Of a DNA stretch of 64,000 bases, positions 50,250 to 64,000 are shown one piece after another (the stretch's first letter is position 1; every line of letters begins with the position of its first letter). A program made the position numbers and the translations under genes. The notes under the pieces are model-generated. The model did no database searches. It saw only the letters and a list, made by a program, of their open reading frames with translations, and was not told where the DNA came from. The DNA is from Brienomyrus brachyistius (taxonomy: Eukaryota; Chordata; Actinopteri; Osteoglossiformes; Mormyridae): NCBI RefSeq assembly GCF_023856365.1, contig NC_064539.1:30616118-30680117 (forward strand), read 5' to 3'.

Positions 50250-51200
50250 GTATAAATCGAATAATCCAGTGCTATAAATATGGATCGTCTCTGTCAACAT
50301 GTGAGATCGCCATCTGGTGGCCAGTTCGGAGTCACGGGTTGACGAAAGTCGTCCCGAATGTCTTCCGGCTGTCGGCGGAAAAACAGGACGCCAGTTGGTG
50401 CAGCCGAAGCGGAGGCGGAGCGAAGCCCACTGCAACCGGCGCTGTGTCAGTGCGGCGCACCCCGGACCGTCACCGTGTCAGTTCGCTGAGGGTTACCGGA
50501 GGATCATTCTCATTCCCGCATCCCACAGCTCGTCTGTCCCCCGCTTTACTTACTACGGTGGCTTTTCGGGCTCACGCCGACGGAATTAACCTCCAGTGTG
50601 TCTGTCAGTGTCGCTGCCGGTGTGTCGGGGCTGCGGCTCTATACTCCTGAAAACGGATCCACATGCTGCGGTGTGTCCCAGTCATTCTGGCGGCAGACGG
50701 CGACGGCAGGCGGCGCCAGCATCCGAGTCGTGCCGCGGGGAGGTGTCGCTGATCCTGCGGCGGGCTCGGATCTCGGAACCGGAGCGGGTAACGGCGGCGG
50801 AGCGGGAGTGGTGATGTTTTATGATGATGGTATACAATGAATACCGCGATTTAAGGCGTAATTCACGCTCCCGTCAGTGCCTAAAGCGGCCGGTCCATAA
50901 CGGGATTTATCCCGGACAGCCCCCGTGGCTCCGGAGCGGCCGCTTTGTGTGGCCGACGGGCCCGATGAGGTATCGGGGACGATTCCCGGAGAAGCGGGTG
51001 CAGTCCGACAGCACGGCGCCTGTGCGGTAAACATGTTAAACGGTGTCAGTGTCGGCATTTAAATTTCCGGGGCTGGCCGATGGCGCACATGGCTTAGGAG
51101 CGCCAGTGATGTGTCTCGGGAAGCCGGCCCCCTGGCCCTTTGGTCCCGCCTCACATCGGCACGTGTTTGCGTAGGAAAATAATGATCACGTCGTAAGAGC
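50250..51200 (+). promoter_or_regulatory. CpG island and probable 5' UTR exon of slc35e4
   Basis: Dense CpG sequence at 50330-51130 has many CGG/GCG clusters. Short open frames here show no conserved domain. A possible 5' UTR donor is GTGCG|GTAAAC at about 51027, with an acceptor CCTTCCAG ending at 51238 just before the coding start. Confidence 0.5.
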
Positions 51201-51256
51201 CAGCAGTCTGCTCAGGAAATATGTGTGTGCCTTCCAGAAGAGGCGATGAGGCCAGC

Positions 51257-54200
51257 ATGATCCCCGCAGATGGGCTCCCTGGACATGAGGCGAGTCGGGC
51301 CACGTGGAGGAGGCCAAAGAGCAGTGCCCCGGAGATGCTGTACCTGCTGCCCGCTGTCCTGGTGTGGCTCGTCACGGGCACCACCATCTCCAGCCTGAAC
51401 AAGTGGATCTTCGCTGTGTACAACTTCAGGTACCCGCTGCTGCTGTCTGCGCTGCACATGCTGACAGCCATCGTGGTGGATTACGGCCTGATCCGGCTGC
51501 AGCTGGTGGGTGCCACTGCGGCTGCCCGGGGTCAGCTGACTGCCGCCGCCAAGCTCAAGGTCTTCCTACTGAGCCTGACCTTCTGCGCCAGCATTGCCCT
51601 GGGGAATGTGGGCCTCAGCTATGTACAGCTGTCCTTCGCGCAGATGATCTACACGACCACACCGATCTTCACGCTCGCCATCTCCACGCTGATCCTTGGC
51701 AAGCAGCATCACGCCCTGAAGTACACGGCCATGATGCCTATCTGCCTGGGCGCCTCCTTCAGCGTCATGGGCGAGCTGCAGTTCGACCAGACCGGCTGCC
51801 TCTTCGTGTTCGCGGCCACCATGCTCAGGGGGGTGAAGTCTATCCAGCAGAGTGAGTGGGCCTGCCGCAGCGCCTCGGGCCGTCCTGCCCTGCCCTGCCC
51901 TGCCCTGCATGCTTTCCTGTGTGTTTTTTTCCAGAAATACCATTTAGTCTCCACACATGTTAAATAGCAGCTTTTGGTGTAGGGCAGGAGCTTGGGCTGG
52001 TTTCCACAGCCTTTGTCATGTGTTTTGCGGTGCTGATCTGCCTGTAGCCTGATTTCTGTGTACCTCTTGCTACCCTCTGTTCTTCGATTTCTCCCTCGAC
52101 TGAGGTCCCATGTACAGCCTTAGGCTGCGTGGGAGCCTGCAGTGATGAATTAGCGTGACCAGAGGGCGACACAGAAATCCGCGATGACTCACCGCAGCCC
52201 TTGTTCTGAGGGTCACGTGTCTTCCGATCCATTCAGCTTCATTCCTCGATATTTGCCTGCCGAGTCGCGTAACCATGGCTTGAAAATGCAGTATGACTGG
52301 AGCTGCGTGTCTCAGAGGCCACACCCCTTCTCATCACCCAAGTCTTTAAAGTGGTACTTCTGAGCAGACCCAGGGCTGTCTGAGGGCTGGCTCAGGTTTC
52401 AACATGCTATTTTGGAGCCTGGCGTTGCCTCTCCGGATACGCACCAATCGTGCCCGTGCGTGTTTATCTGGAGATGGAGTGACTGCCAATCACAGGGCTC
52501 CGTGCGACATGCCCCGTTCAGGCCGCCCTTGTGCTCGATGCTGTGGCCACATGTTCACTGACTACACGTCTGTTTACGGGCTGCGCTGACATCATGCTGC
52601 TGCGATTAACTTTGTGTTTTCATTCCGTTTGTCCCACTCTGATAGAGGACAGTCAGCAAAGCCTTGGTGCACGGGCTGTGTGTGATCTGTGTATGTTCAC
52701 TACCAGCCAACCTTCCACACGACAGGTTTTTACCACTTTTCCATTCATTATTAAACTGAAGATTTTTTTATTCTGGTTAACCATGGGAAAGTTGAGTGAG
52801 CAGCTATAAATAAAAATATGTCAACAAAAACAAGTTTCCTTTATGACATGGAAAGAGTATGTAACAGTGCATGTCTGGTATCCTATTAACTACATAAGAA
52901 CATAAGAAATTTACAAAGGAGAGGAGACCATTCGGTCTTAGTTGTTAAAATCTTATCTAGCTCTGACTTAAAGGATCCCAGGGTTTTAGCTTGCGCTACA
53001 CTAGCAGGAAGACTATTCCAAACGCTGTGTAAAGAAGTGCTTCCTCAAATTCATTTTAAAATGTTCTGCCAATTTCCACTTATGACCACAAGTTCTAGTA
53101 TCTAAACTAAACTGGTATTAAAATTTACCAGCCAAAGTAATAAAATTAACTGGTAGTGTGGTGATGGTCAAATTCTAGGCTGCCCTTTAACTTTAAATGC
53201 ACTAGTTAACCGTTTCATCCCATCTGACAGCAGCATGTAATTCTGTTGTACACAGAATGTCTTGAATTTTCTCTGCTGTTATAACTGCTAGAGGAGGTGA
53301 CTTTGATGAATCAAAGATATGACATTTTCTTGCTAAAAAAGGTACTTATATGGTAAACATACTATACATTTATTTGTTATCAAAGAATATTTGAATGTAT
53401 TTTTAGTAAATGTTAAGTGAGTAACATGCAAATGTAGAAAATCTGCGCAAAAGTTTTTGACTGGTAGTGTATGTGTAAGATCTGTGTATGCGTGAGATCT
53501 GTGTATGCGTGAGAATTCAGGTGTTTCATTCAGACCCATGGTGAATAGGAAGCACCCAGCCATGCAGTCAGGTTTACATACATTTGTGAATGAATGGGTC
53601 ATTCTGAAGAGCTCAGTGAATTCAGGCATGTTATAGTCATGGGATGCCACCTTTGCAATAAGTCAGTTTGTGAAATTTCTTCCCTGCTAGATCTTTCACA
53701 CTCAACTGTATTATTGCAAAATGGAAGAATTTAGGAACTACAGAAATTCAGCCATGAAGGAGCAGACCACTTAAAGTAACAGAACACGGTCATGAGTGCT
53801 GAGGTGCTAATTGTGTAAAAGTCGTCAAAGGTCTGTTGATTGGCATTAACCCAACCTTTGTCCATAACACTCTGCACAAAGAGCTTCATGGATTGGGCTT
53901 CCATAGCTGAGCAGTTGCCTCACATCACCAAGAGCAATGCCAAGTGTAGCATGGAGTGGTGTAAAGCACACAGCCACTGGCCTCTGGAGTGGAGGAATCA
54001 CATTTCTCTGCCTGCCTGACTACATTGTGGCAAGTGTTAAGTTTGGTGGAGGAGGGATAATGGTATGGGGCTGTTTTGTAGGGGTTGGGCCCCTTAGTCC
54101 CAATGAAGGGAGCTTTTAATGCTTCAGCATACCAAGACATTTTATAATTCTATATAATTCTACAAAGTTCCAACTTTGTGTGAACTGTTTGGGGAAGGAA

Positions 54201-55125
54201 GGCCCTTTATGTACCAGCATGACTGTGCCCCAGCGCACAAAGGAAAGTCCATAAAGACGTGGTTGGGTGAGTTTGGTGTGGAAGAACTTGACCGGCCCAC
54301 ACAGAGCTCTGACCTCAACCCCATCAAACACCTTTGGGATGAAATAGAACGCAGATTGCGAGCCAGGCCTTCACATCCAACATCAGTGCCTGACCTGACA
54401 AATGCTCTTCTGGGTGAATGAGCAGAATCTCCCACAGACACAGTCCATAAACTTGTAGAAAGCCTCCCCAGAAGAGCGGCAGCTGTAATAACTGCAAGAG
54501 GGGGACCAGCTCCATATACATTTGGAAAGGGATGTTTTAAAATTCCTGTAGGTGTAATGGACAGGAGGCCCAATACTTTTGTGTATGTGTGATCTGTGTA
54601 TGTATAAGAGTTCTCTATGTGATCTTTGAGATCCGTGTGTGTGATCTGCCATGATCTTTTTGTGTGATCTGTGTGTGCTCAGGCATCCTGCTCCAGGAAG
54701 AGAAGATCCCCTCAGTGTTCCTGCTCTACCTGATGTCCATCCCCAGTTTCTGCATCCTGGCTGTGGCGGCCCTGCTGCTGGAGAACTGGGCGAGCCTGGC
54801 ATCGCCCTGGCACTACGATCTGCGGCTCTGGCTCTGCATCGGGCTGAGCTGCCTGGGGTCGGTGCTCTACAACCTGTCGAGCTGCTGCGTCATCGCGCTC
54901 ACCTCAGCCGTCACGCTGCACATCCTGGGGAACCTCTCCGTGGTGGGCAACCTGCTGCTGTCGCAGCTGCTGTTCGACAGCGAGCTGTCAGCGCTGAGCT
55001 GCGCGGGGGCTGCGCTCACACTCTCTGGCATGCTCATCTACCAGAACTGCGAGTACATTGCCGGATACCTGGACTCACGGCGGCCCGCTAGGGCGGCACA
55101 CCCAGCAGCAAGCGTCAGCGGCTGA
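51257..55125 (+). CDS. slc35e4: Solute carrier family 35 member E4, two coding exons, about 345 aa
   Basis: Exons 51257-51851 and 54683-55125 join in phase 1 across a 2.8-kb intron. The product is a drug/metabolite-transporter-superfamily membrane protein with about ten hydrophobic segments. Recognisable stretches are SSLNKWIFAVYNF, LLLSALHMLTA, GNVGLSYVQLSFAQMIYTTT, FTLAISTLILG, the exon-junction region RGVKSIQQS then ILLQEEKI, ITALT-like CCVIALTSAVTLHILGNLSV, and LSGMLIYQNCEYIAGY. These match vertebrate SLC35E4, an orphan member of the nucleotide-sugar transporter family expected in Golgi or ER membranes; its substrate is not established. The start could instead be the in-frame ATG at 51221 (12 residues longer), but a splice-acceptor-like CCTTCCAG lies between the two ATGs, so 51257 is preferred. 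Confidence 0.92.
52893..53110 (+). repeat. Dispersed interspersed repeat in the slc35e4 intron
   Basis: The block beginning ACATAAGAACATAAGAAATT and containing GGAGACCATTCGGTC is of a type I recall as widely repeated in fish genomes, probably a retroelement 3' region. No coding capacity is visible. Confidence 0.5.
53480..54590 (+). mobile_element. Tc1-like transposon in the slc35e4 intron, decayed
   Basis: This is colinear with the 34005-34809 element (TTCAGACCCATGGTGAATAG; CCAGCCATGCAGTCAGGTTTACA) but longer. The frame 54176-54421 encodes MYQHDCAPAHKGKSIKTWL, then SSDLNPIKHLWDEIERRLRA, which retains the catalytic Asp-34-Asp/Glu neighbourhood of Tc1 transposases. Upstream parts are frameshifted. 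The right end CCCAATACTTTTGTGTATG is a terminal-repeat remnant. Confidence 0.82.
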
Positions 55126-56218
55126 GGGGGGGCGCCGCATTAGCATCTCGTTTGCCAGGGGGGGGCCTGACGCCAGTGAGAGGGTTAGGGTTTGGGTTCG
55201 AGCACTTGGGCATTGTCGGGGGGGGGTACTACTTGCTACTCATCTAGAGGGCTAATCCAGTTGGTACATGACTGTGACTGAATGCATCCAGCCCCCCCAC
55301 ATGGCGCAGTGCGGCCCTCCTATCCTTCCTTGTCACTGTGATTTCATTTGAGGGGACAGTAGAGAGGTTACAGTGCACTGAGGACGGTCCCTGGCACTGA
55401 AGGCAGCTTTGACTGAGCGGGGGCTTGTTTTAAAACTAGGTGACCCCCCTCAGAATCTGTCAGTTTTGTGTTTTGTTTACGGGTGGTTTTTAAATCTGAG
55501 GTTGTGCTCACTTAGCTTTTGTTCCCTCGGGGGGTGGGTTGGAGTTGGGGAGCTGGGTGTTGTTGGTGTGGGTGTTGTGCCCCCACCCACTCACAAGGCA
55601 CTTTATTGGGAGGCCAATTTCCCATCATGCCTCAGTGGCTGTCTCTGTTCTCCATTATGCCTCTGTCCTCAGGTTTCCCAGGTTGTTTTGGGGTCGCTTG
55701 TGACCCCACACCTACCAGAAGCACATGGCATTCCCTGGGAAATCTCAGCACTTTCATTTTGAGATGGTTTTACTTTTATAAATCATATTAATGAAGGTTC
55801 TGGGTTTGTCTCGATATGGCTGGCGTTGGGATGGCGGGGTTCTGACGGTTCTGGGTTTGTCTCGATATGGCTGGGCACGGGAAGGCGGGGTTCTGACGGT
55901 TCTGGACGAGTTGATAGGACAGGTCATAGGACAGCTTGTGATTAGCTGGTGGGATCCATCGCTAGAAAAGGTCGTTTAGAACTAAGGGTGTTACCAGTCT
56001 GTGGCGCTGATAATATAAGCTGCTATTTTTATTCATTGTACTTGGAACATTTCCCATCTGTTTAAAAATACACGTCCCAGAAAATCCAGCATTTGTGTGT
56101 GTGTGTGTGGGGAGGGGTCTGTTTTACTGGTTTTGCCTTTTATACTTGAGGACCCTGAAAGAAAAGCAAGATGAATAATCTGTTTTATGATAGAAGCACA
56201 TTACCCACCCCGTCCAAG

Positions 56219-56286
<68 letters not shown>

Positions 56287-56563
56287 CCTATCCTTACGGG
56301 GACACAATGTCCCCATAACGTGATAAATTTCCGTTTTTTTTTCCTTTATGGGGACTGGTTTCCTGGTCCCCATAAGGGAAAACTCTATTTTATAAAAATC
56401 AGTAACTGCTATGAAAAAGTTAAGAATGCAAAAAACTCTTGTATTTTTGCTTGGTTACTTATAGTTATGGTTAGGGCAGGGTGTGGGTTAAGTTTGTCAT
56501 AGTTAGCATTAGCATTTTTCCCATACAAGTCAATGAGCGGGCCCCATAAGGATAGGTATACCC

Positions 56564-56625
<62 letters not shown>

Positions 56626-58200
56626 AGCTAAGGGGTTTTAATTTGTTGTAAATACTAACAAAATATTTATTTGCCAAATGTACTGTTTAAAGACTATGCT
56701 TTCTCTTAGACCATGTTCCACGGTACCAATGTTATGGAAAGTCAACTGGAATATTAAAGTGTTGAGGGCTGATTTACATCTAACTTGACGTCATGATTTT
56801 TCACGGTGATGAGCGCCCCCTGCTGGCCATTACTAACTTTGCGGGCCAAGTGATTAATCGCACCTTGTGGGGCTCATCATTATGTTTAAGCAAGCACCAA
56901 CCCACCGTAACAGTAAAGACTGCAGGTCTTTCCTCCGTTCTGCAGAATTCATTTCTGTGTCTGGTTTAGAATCACAGGCTGAAGATTTAAAGGCGAGGAA
57001 GCTGTTTTAATGCCACCCGGCATAGCTGTGGGCACTGTCAGACTTGCTTCACAAATAGGGGGCAGTAATTCCTCAATCGGTTTTCTGCTTTTACAAGTTT
57101 AATTATCGGCCACTGGATGGCGCCAACTCACTGTGTTGTATAGGCTCCAGTAGTATTTGTAGTACTTTTAGAGTCATGTGGTACTGCTGGGAGAATATTT
57201 TTTTGTTTATTATTATGTATATTTGCTCATGTTACTGAGAATAAAGACTAAAGGCTTGTGCCATGCTGGTGTTTCTTACTTCATCTGGAAGCTGCAGGCA
57301 CTAACACATAAACATGTGATGAAGGCGATGAGCAGGAGGCACCAGACCTGGTCAGGAGGGACCAGGTAAGACACCTGAGGGGGCCTGCGTGAGACCTGGG
57401 CACGCTGAGGCTGACCCCCACCCCAGGCTGGAGCACCTGCTGCAGTCTGCTCACCCATTGGCCACGCTGGGGGGTCTCTAAGAACACATTCCTCACGTAT
57501 GTGTGGCGATGATGTCAGGCAATCAGCCCTGTCACGGGCCCCACCCTCGGGCTGGCCCTGCCTTATCACCGACTGCGTGTTTAATGACGGGATCCTGCCA
57601 GGGTGTCGCCACGAAAGCAGGATGGTGCTCGAGCGTTTAACTCTGAAAAGCAGTCAATAAACAGGCCGGGGGCTGGTGCATCTTAGCCATGTCGGTCCTT
57701 CCCAGACAGATGGTTTACTTCAGATCGTGTGTGTGTCTCTGCTCTTACACACGGTGTGTGGATCTGCGGGGTGAGTAATGTAAACACCAGCCCCTTCACT
57801 GTACGCCTGTGTCCTGTTTTGCCTTAATAAGGAAAAGTGGTGTTTCCCTGCTCCTCTGCGTTAAACCCACCCTAATCCTGGCAGGAAGCTCAATGCTCCA
57901 AAGCTAATGTCGCCCTCTGGATTCGTTGGGAAGCCCAGTGACCTGGAATGAACTGGTCATGTGGCACGTATGGGGCTGCGGGCTGGCAAAATGTGTCAGG
58001 TGGGGACTCCCACCCCCATGCAAAAAATTTCATAGGGGACCCTAAAATCCAACCTGCTCAGAAGCTAAGCTACCCCTCAGAGGAAGAGAAGTGTGGAGGT
58101 GGAAAGATGAAGGCAATCGGCTTCAGGGAAGACAGAAGCCATCGATGACGGGGTGGGGGGGGCGGCAGCAGGGGAGGCAGTGCTGTAGCCTGGGGGTGTG
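55126..58200. other. Between slc35e4 and the smoothelin gene
   Basis: The first part is probably slc35e4 3' UTR. A ~55-bp direct repeat with GGTTCTGGGTTTGTCTCGAT occurs twice at 55795-55910. Then come the GT-flanked repeat (56220-56625) and unassigned sequence. The start of the smoothelin gene may include noncoding or unrecognised exons here. Confidence 0.4.
56220..56625. repeat. MITE-like element bounded by (GT)n on both sides
   Basis: A (GT)n run at about 56222-56285 is followed by ACCTATCCTTACGGGGAC. Near 56540-56556 the inverted end CCCCATAAGGATAGGTAT appears, and a second (GT)n run fills about 56570-56624. The matching TATCCTTA(C/T)GGGG ends suggest a short inverted-repeat element with paired microsatellites. 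Confidence 0.7.
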
Positions 58201-58268
58201 GCATCACCACTAAAAAGCTGAGGTGCTCTGAGGTGCTGGGGCTGAGAGCGAAGGAGACCAGCAGAGAT

Positions 58269-62121
<3,853 letters not shown>

Positions 62122-62159
62122 CCTAGGTGTGAAGCTAACAGCAAACATAATTAACTTAG

Positions 62160-62480
62160 GATCCTTTACAGAGCTCGTTTATATCGATCCTGTATTATGA
62201 TGGATGGTTCGGTAACAAGGATTCTGTGATACAGCCTTTAGTTGGGAGGATCTGTGATAGTGTTCGGTTGCTAGGATCCTGTGATACAGTGTTCAGTTAA
62301 GAGAATCCTGTGATAGTGTTCAGTTGCTAGGATCCTGTGATACAGTGTTCAGTTGCCAGGATCCTGTGATACAGTGTTCAGTTGCTAGGATCCTGTGATA
62401 CAGTGTTCAGTTAAGAGAATCCTGTGATAGTGTTCAGTTGGTAGGATCCTGTGATACAGTGTTCAGTTATGAGGATAGTG
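62160..62480 (+). repeat. ~28-bp minisatellite after the smoothelin gene
   Basis: Degenerate copies of AGGATCCTGTGATACAGTGT plus TCAGTTGCT, about ten, with some truncated. It may lie in the 3' UTR or just beyond it. Confidence 0.85.
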
Positions 62481-62865
62481 TGATATGATGTTCTGTAGAG
62501 GAGGTCCTGTGTTGTAATCCAGTGTTCAGGGAGGATGGTTTTTTTTCTTCTTCTGATGCAGCATTCATTATGGGAGGCTCTGTATGGTACGACACCATGT
62601 TCTGTTAGCAACAGTAGTTTCAGGATATGTAATGAGAGGGAGACAGGAGACACAGCGCCCTCTGCCTGCAGGCCAGCAGTAGTGCAGCAGTTCTGCTATC
62701 TCAAGTTCCACACTCTAAAAGGAGATGTTTGCTCCACTCTGCAAGGGCAGAATTTATGAGTCCAGCCTGTTGGGAATGTGCCGTTCTGTATCTCTCTGAC
62801 CTCTGTTTAATCCTGCGAGAAGCTGCTCTGTCACACAGTATTGCTGTTGAGCCAAAAGTGTGAAA

Positions 62866-62868
62866 TGC

Positions 62869-62918
<50 letters not shown>

Positions 62919-62970
62919 TATTATTATTATTATTGTCGTTGTTGTCGTCATCATTATCATCACCATTATT
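62866..62970 (+). repeat. (ATT)n microsatellite
   Basis: About 22 ATT units with a TTATTTATT break near 62918, then GTC/ATC-type variants. Confidence 0.95.
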
Positions 62971-63114
62971 AATATTTCTCTGGTTGGTCATATCTTAAGC
63001 AATTTCCTAAGTTATATCATATCTTAAGTAATTTCCTTAATAGTACAAGATACAGACCCTCCTGCAACTGGACCCAGTGCGTAATCCTCACAATCACTGA
63101 ACTGACTGTGTTCT

Positions 63115-64000
63115 CAAGTCAAGTCAAACTTTGTCATTTCAAAATATGCAAGCACACAATGAAATAAATATGTTTGTCCATGACTTTAAAAACGGTTTTG
63201 CACATGAGACATACTTGACTATAATCAATTATTAAATTGATTACAAATAGTGCAACTTTCAAACAGGGCTGTGCTTGACTATAAACAGCTTACAGTGGAA
63301 GAGCAGGGTTTTGAAACAGGGGTTACAGTGTAAAACCATTCGTTATCTGCAACTGATGCAGAAAGTGACTGATGCGGGCAGTTGGTAGGCAGGAATGAAA
63401 GTGGTTCAATGGAATTTCAAATGCAGTGTTGACGAGTTTGACGGCATGAGGAAAGAAGTCGTTACAGAATCTAGTGGAGTTGGTCTGAATGCTCTGCAGT
63501 CTTCTTCCAGGTGGGAGGGGTGAGAAGGGTCGTTGAGTATAAATGTGGCTTTGTGGATGTGGCTTGGATGCTAGATGGGTTCCGATGATGTTTTGAATGT
63601 GGGAAGATGGCGTGCTCTGCTCAGGCAATAGAGAACGTGGAGTCACCGTGGCGTCTTCTTTAAAAGATAGATGATATTGTGGGTCCAAGTGAGATCATCA
63701 GCAATGTGCATTGTGAGGAACCTGGTGCTCATGATGACCTCCACGGTTGAACCATTGACGCAACCACACTGGCATCATCTGTGAACTTGATGGTGTGGTT
63801 GGCTCAGCAGAGCGAAGAACACTGGGTGGAGCACACACCCATGGGGGGCCACTGGATGATCGCCTGTGGTCTTTCAGTGAGAAAGTCTAGGATCCAGTTG
63901 CAGAATGTTGAATTTATACTAAGTCCTTCCAGTTCGTGTATTAGCGTCTGTGGAATGACTGTATTGAATACTGAGCTGAAATCTATGATCAGCATCCTGT
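63115..64000 (-). mobile_element. Non-LTR retrotransposon (L2/Rex1-like), 3' end, running off the window
   Basis: On the minus strand 63804-63995 encodes a reverse-transcriptase fragment with [22 protein letters not shown] and [13 protein letters not shown]. 63323-63650 holds the C-terminal part with PLPPGRRLQSIQTNSTRFCNDFF, typical of fish L2/Rex1-like elements. The 3' end near 63115-63165 (TTGTCATTTCAAAATATGCA in plus orientation) resembles the CATTGTCATATGCACACAAT segment in the gene 2 introns. Frames are interrupted, so the copy is inactive. Confidence 0.75.

Overview
The window looks like nuclear DNA of a ray-finned fish, probably a teleost. It has long intergenic and intronic stretches, introns with consensus GT/AG borders, and many Tc1, hAT, LINE and tRNA-SINE remnants, microsatellites and minisatellites. 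It also carries three conserved vertebrate genes. The species cannot be named from the sequence.

Layout. 1-9900: mostly repeats (a hAT remnant with a BED-finger exon, an L2/CR1-like LINE end, 26-bp, 38-bp and ~57-bp minisatellites), plus one minus-strand first coding exon of an unidentified gene at 5838-5963. 9900-40300: three tandem plus-strand genes of one family I cannot assign to anything known (starts 10037, 23816, 38325). All three have a TATAAAAG box exactly 58 bp before the ATG, a short first exon encoding an MLRV-type signal peptide, then many tiny exons bounded by phase-1 introns. Predicted products are small, acidic, secreted and almost free of basic residues: about 121, 140 and 44 aa. 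Gene 1 is built from 10-residue Ser/Asp exons and 16-residue Pro/Asp exons. Gene 2 holds eight identical 24-nt exons, each encoding the octapeptide DLSWESQA and each sitting in a ~650-bp tandem unit. Gene 3 would release a peptide of about 25 residues. This cluster is the best candidate for an undescribed system.

42528-49701: ewsr1, the FET-family RNA-binding protein, complete in 17 exons (647 aa). 51257-55125: slc35e4, a two-exon nucleotide-sugar-transporter-like protein. 58269-62121: a smoothelin-family gene ending in a calponin-homology domain. In mammals, as I recall, EWSR1, SLC35E4 and SMTN all lie on one chromosome arm (human 22q12), so the order here is consistent with conserved synteny. 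62160-64000: minisatellites and a minus-strand LINE that runs off the window.

How it fits together: the right half is ordinary conserved housekeeping and muscle synteny. The left half is a rapidly evolving tandem family whose coding sequence appears to grow by duplicating exon-plus-intron blocks, with transposon insertions inside those blocks acting as time marks. All exon models are hand-built from splice consensus and reading phase; no transcript or database evidence was available.
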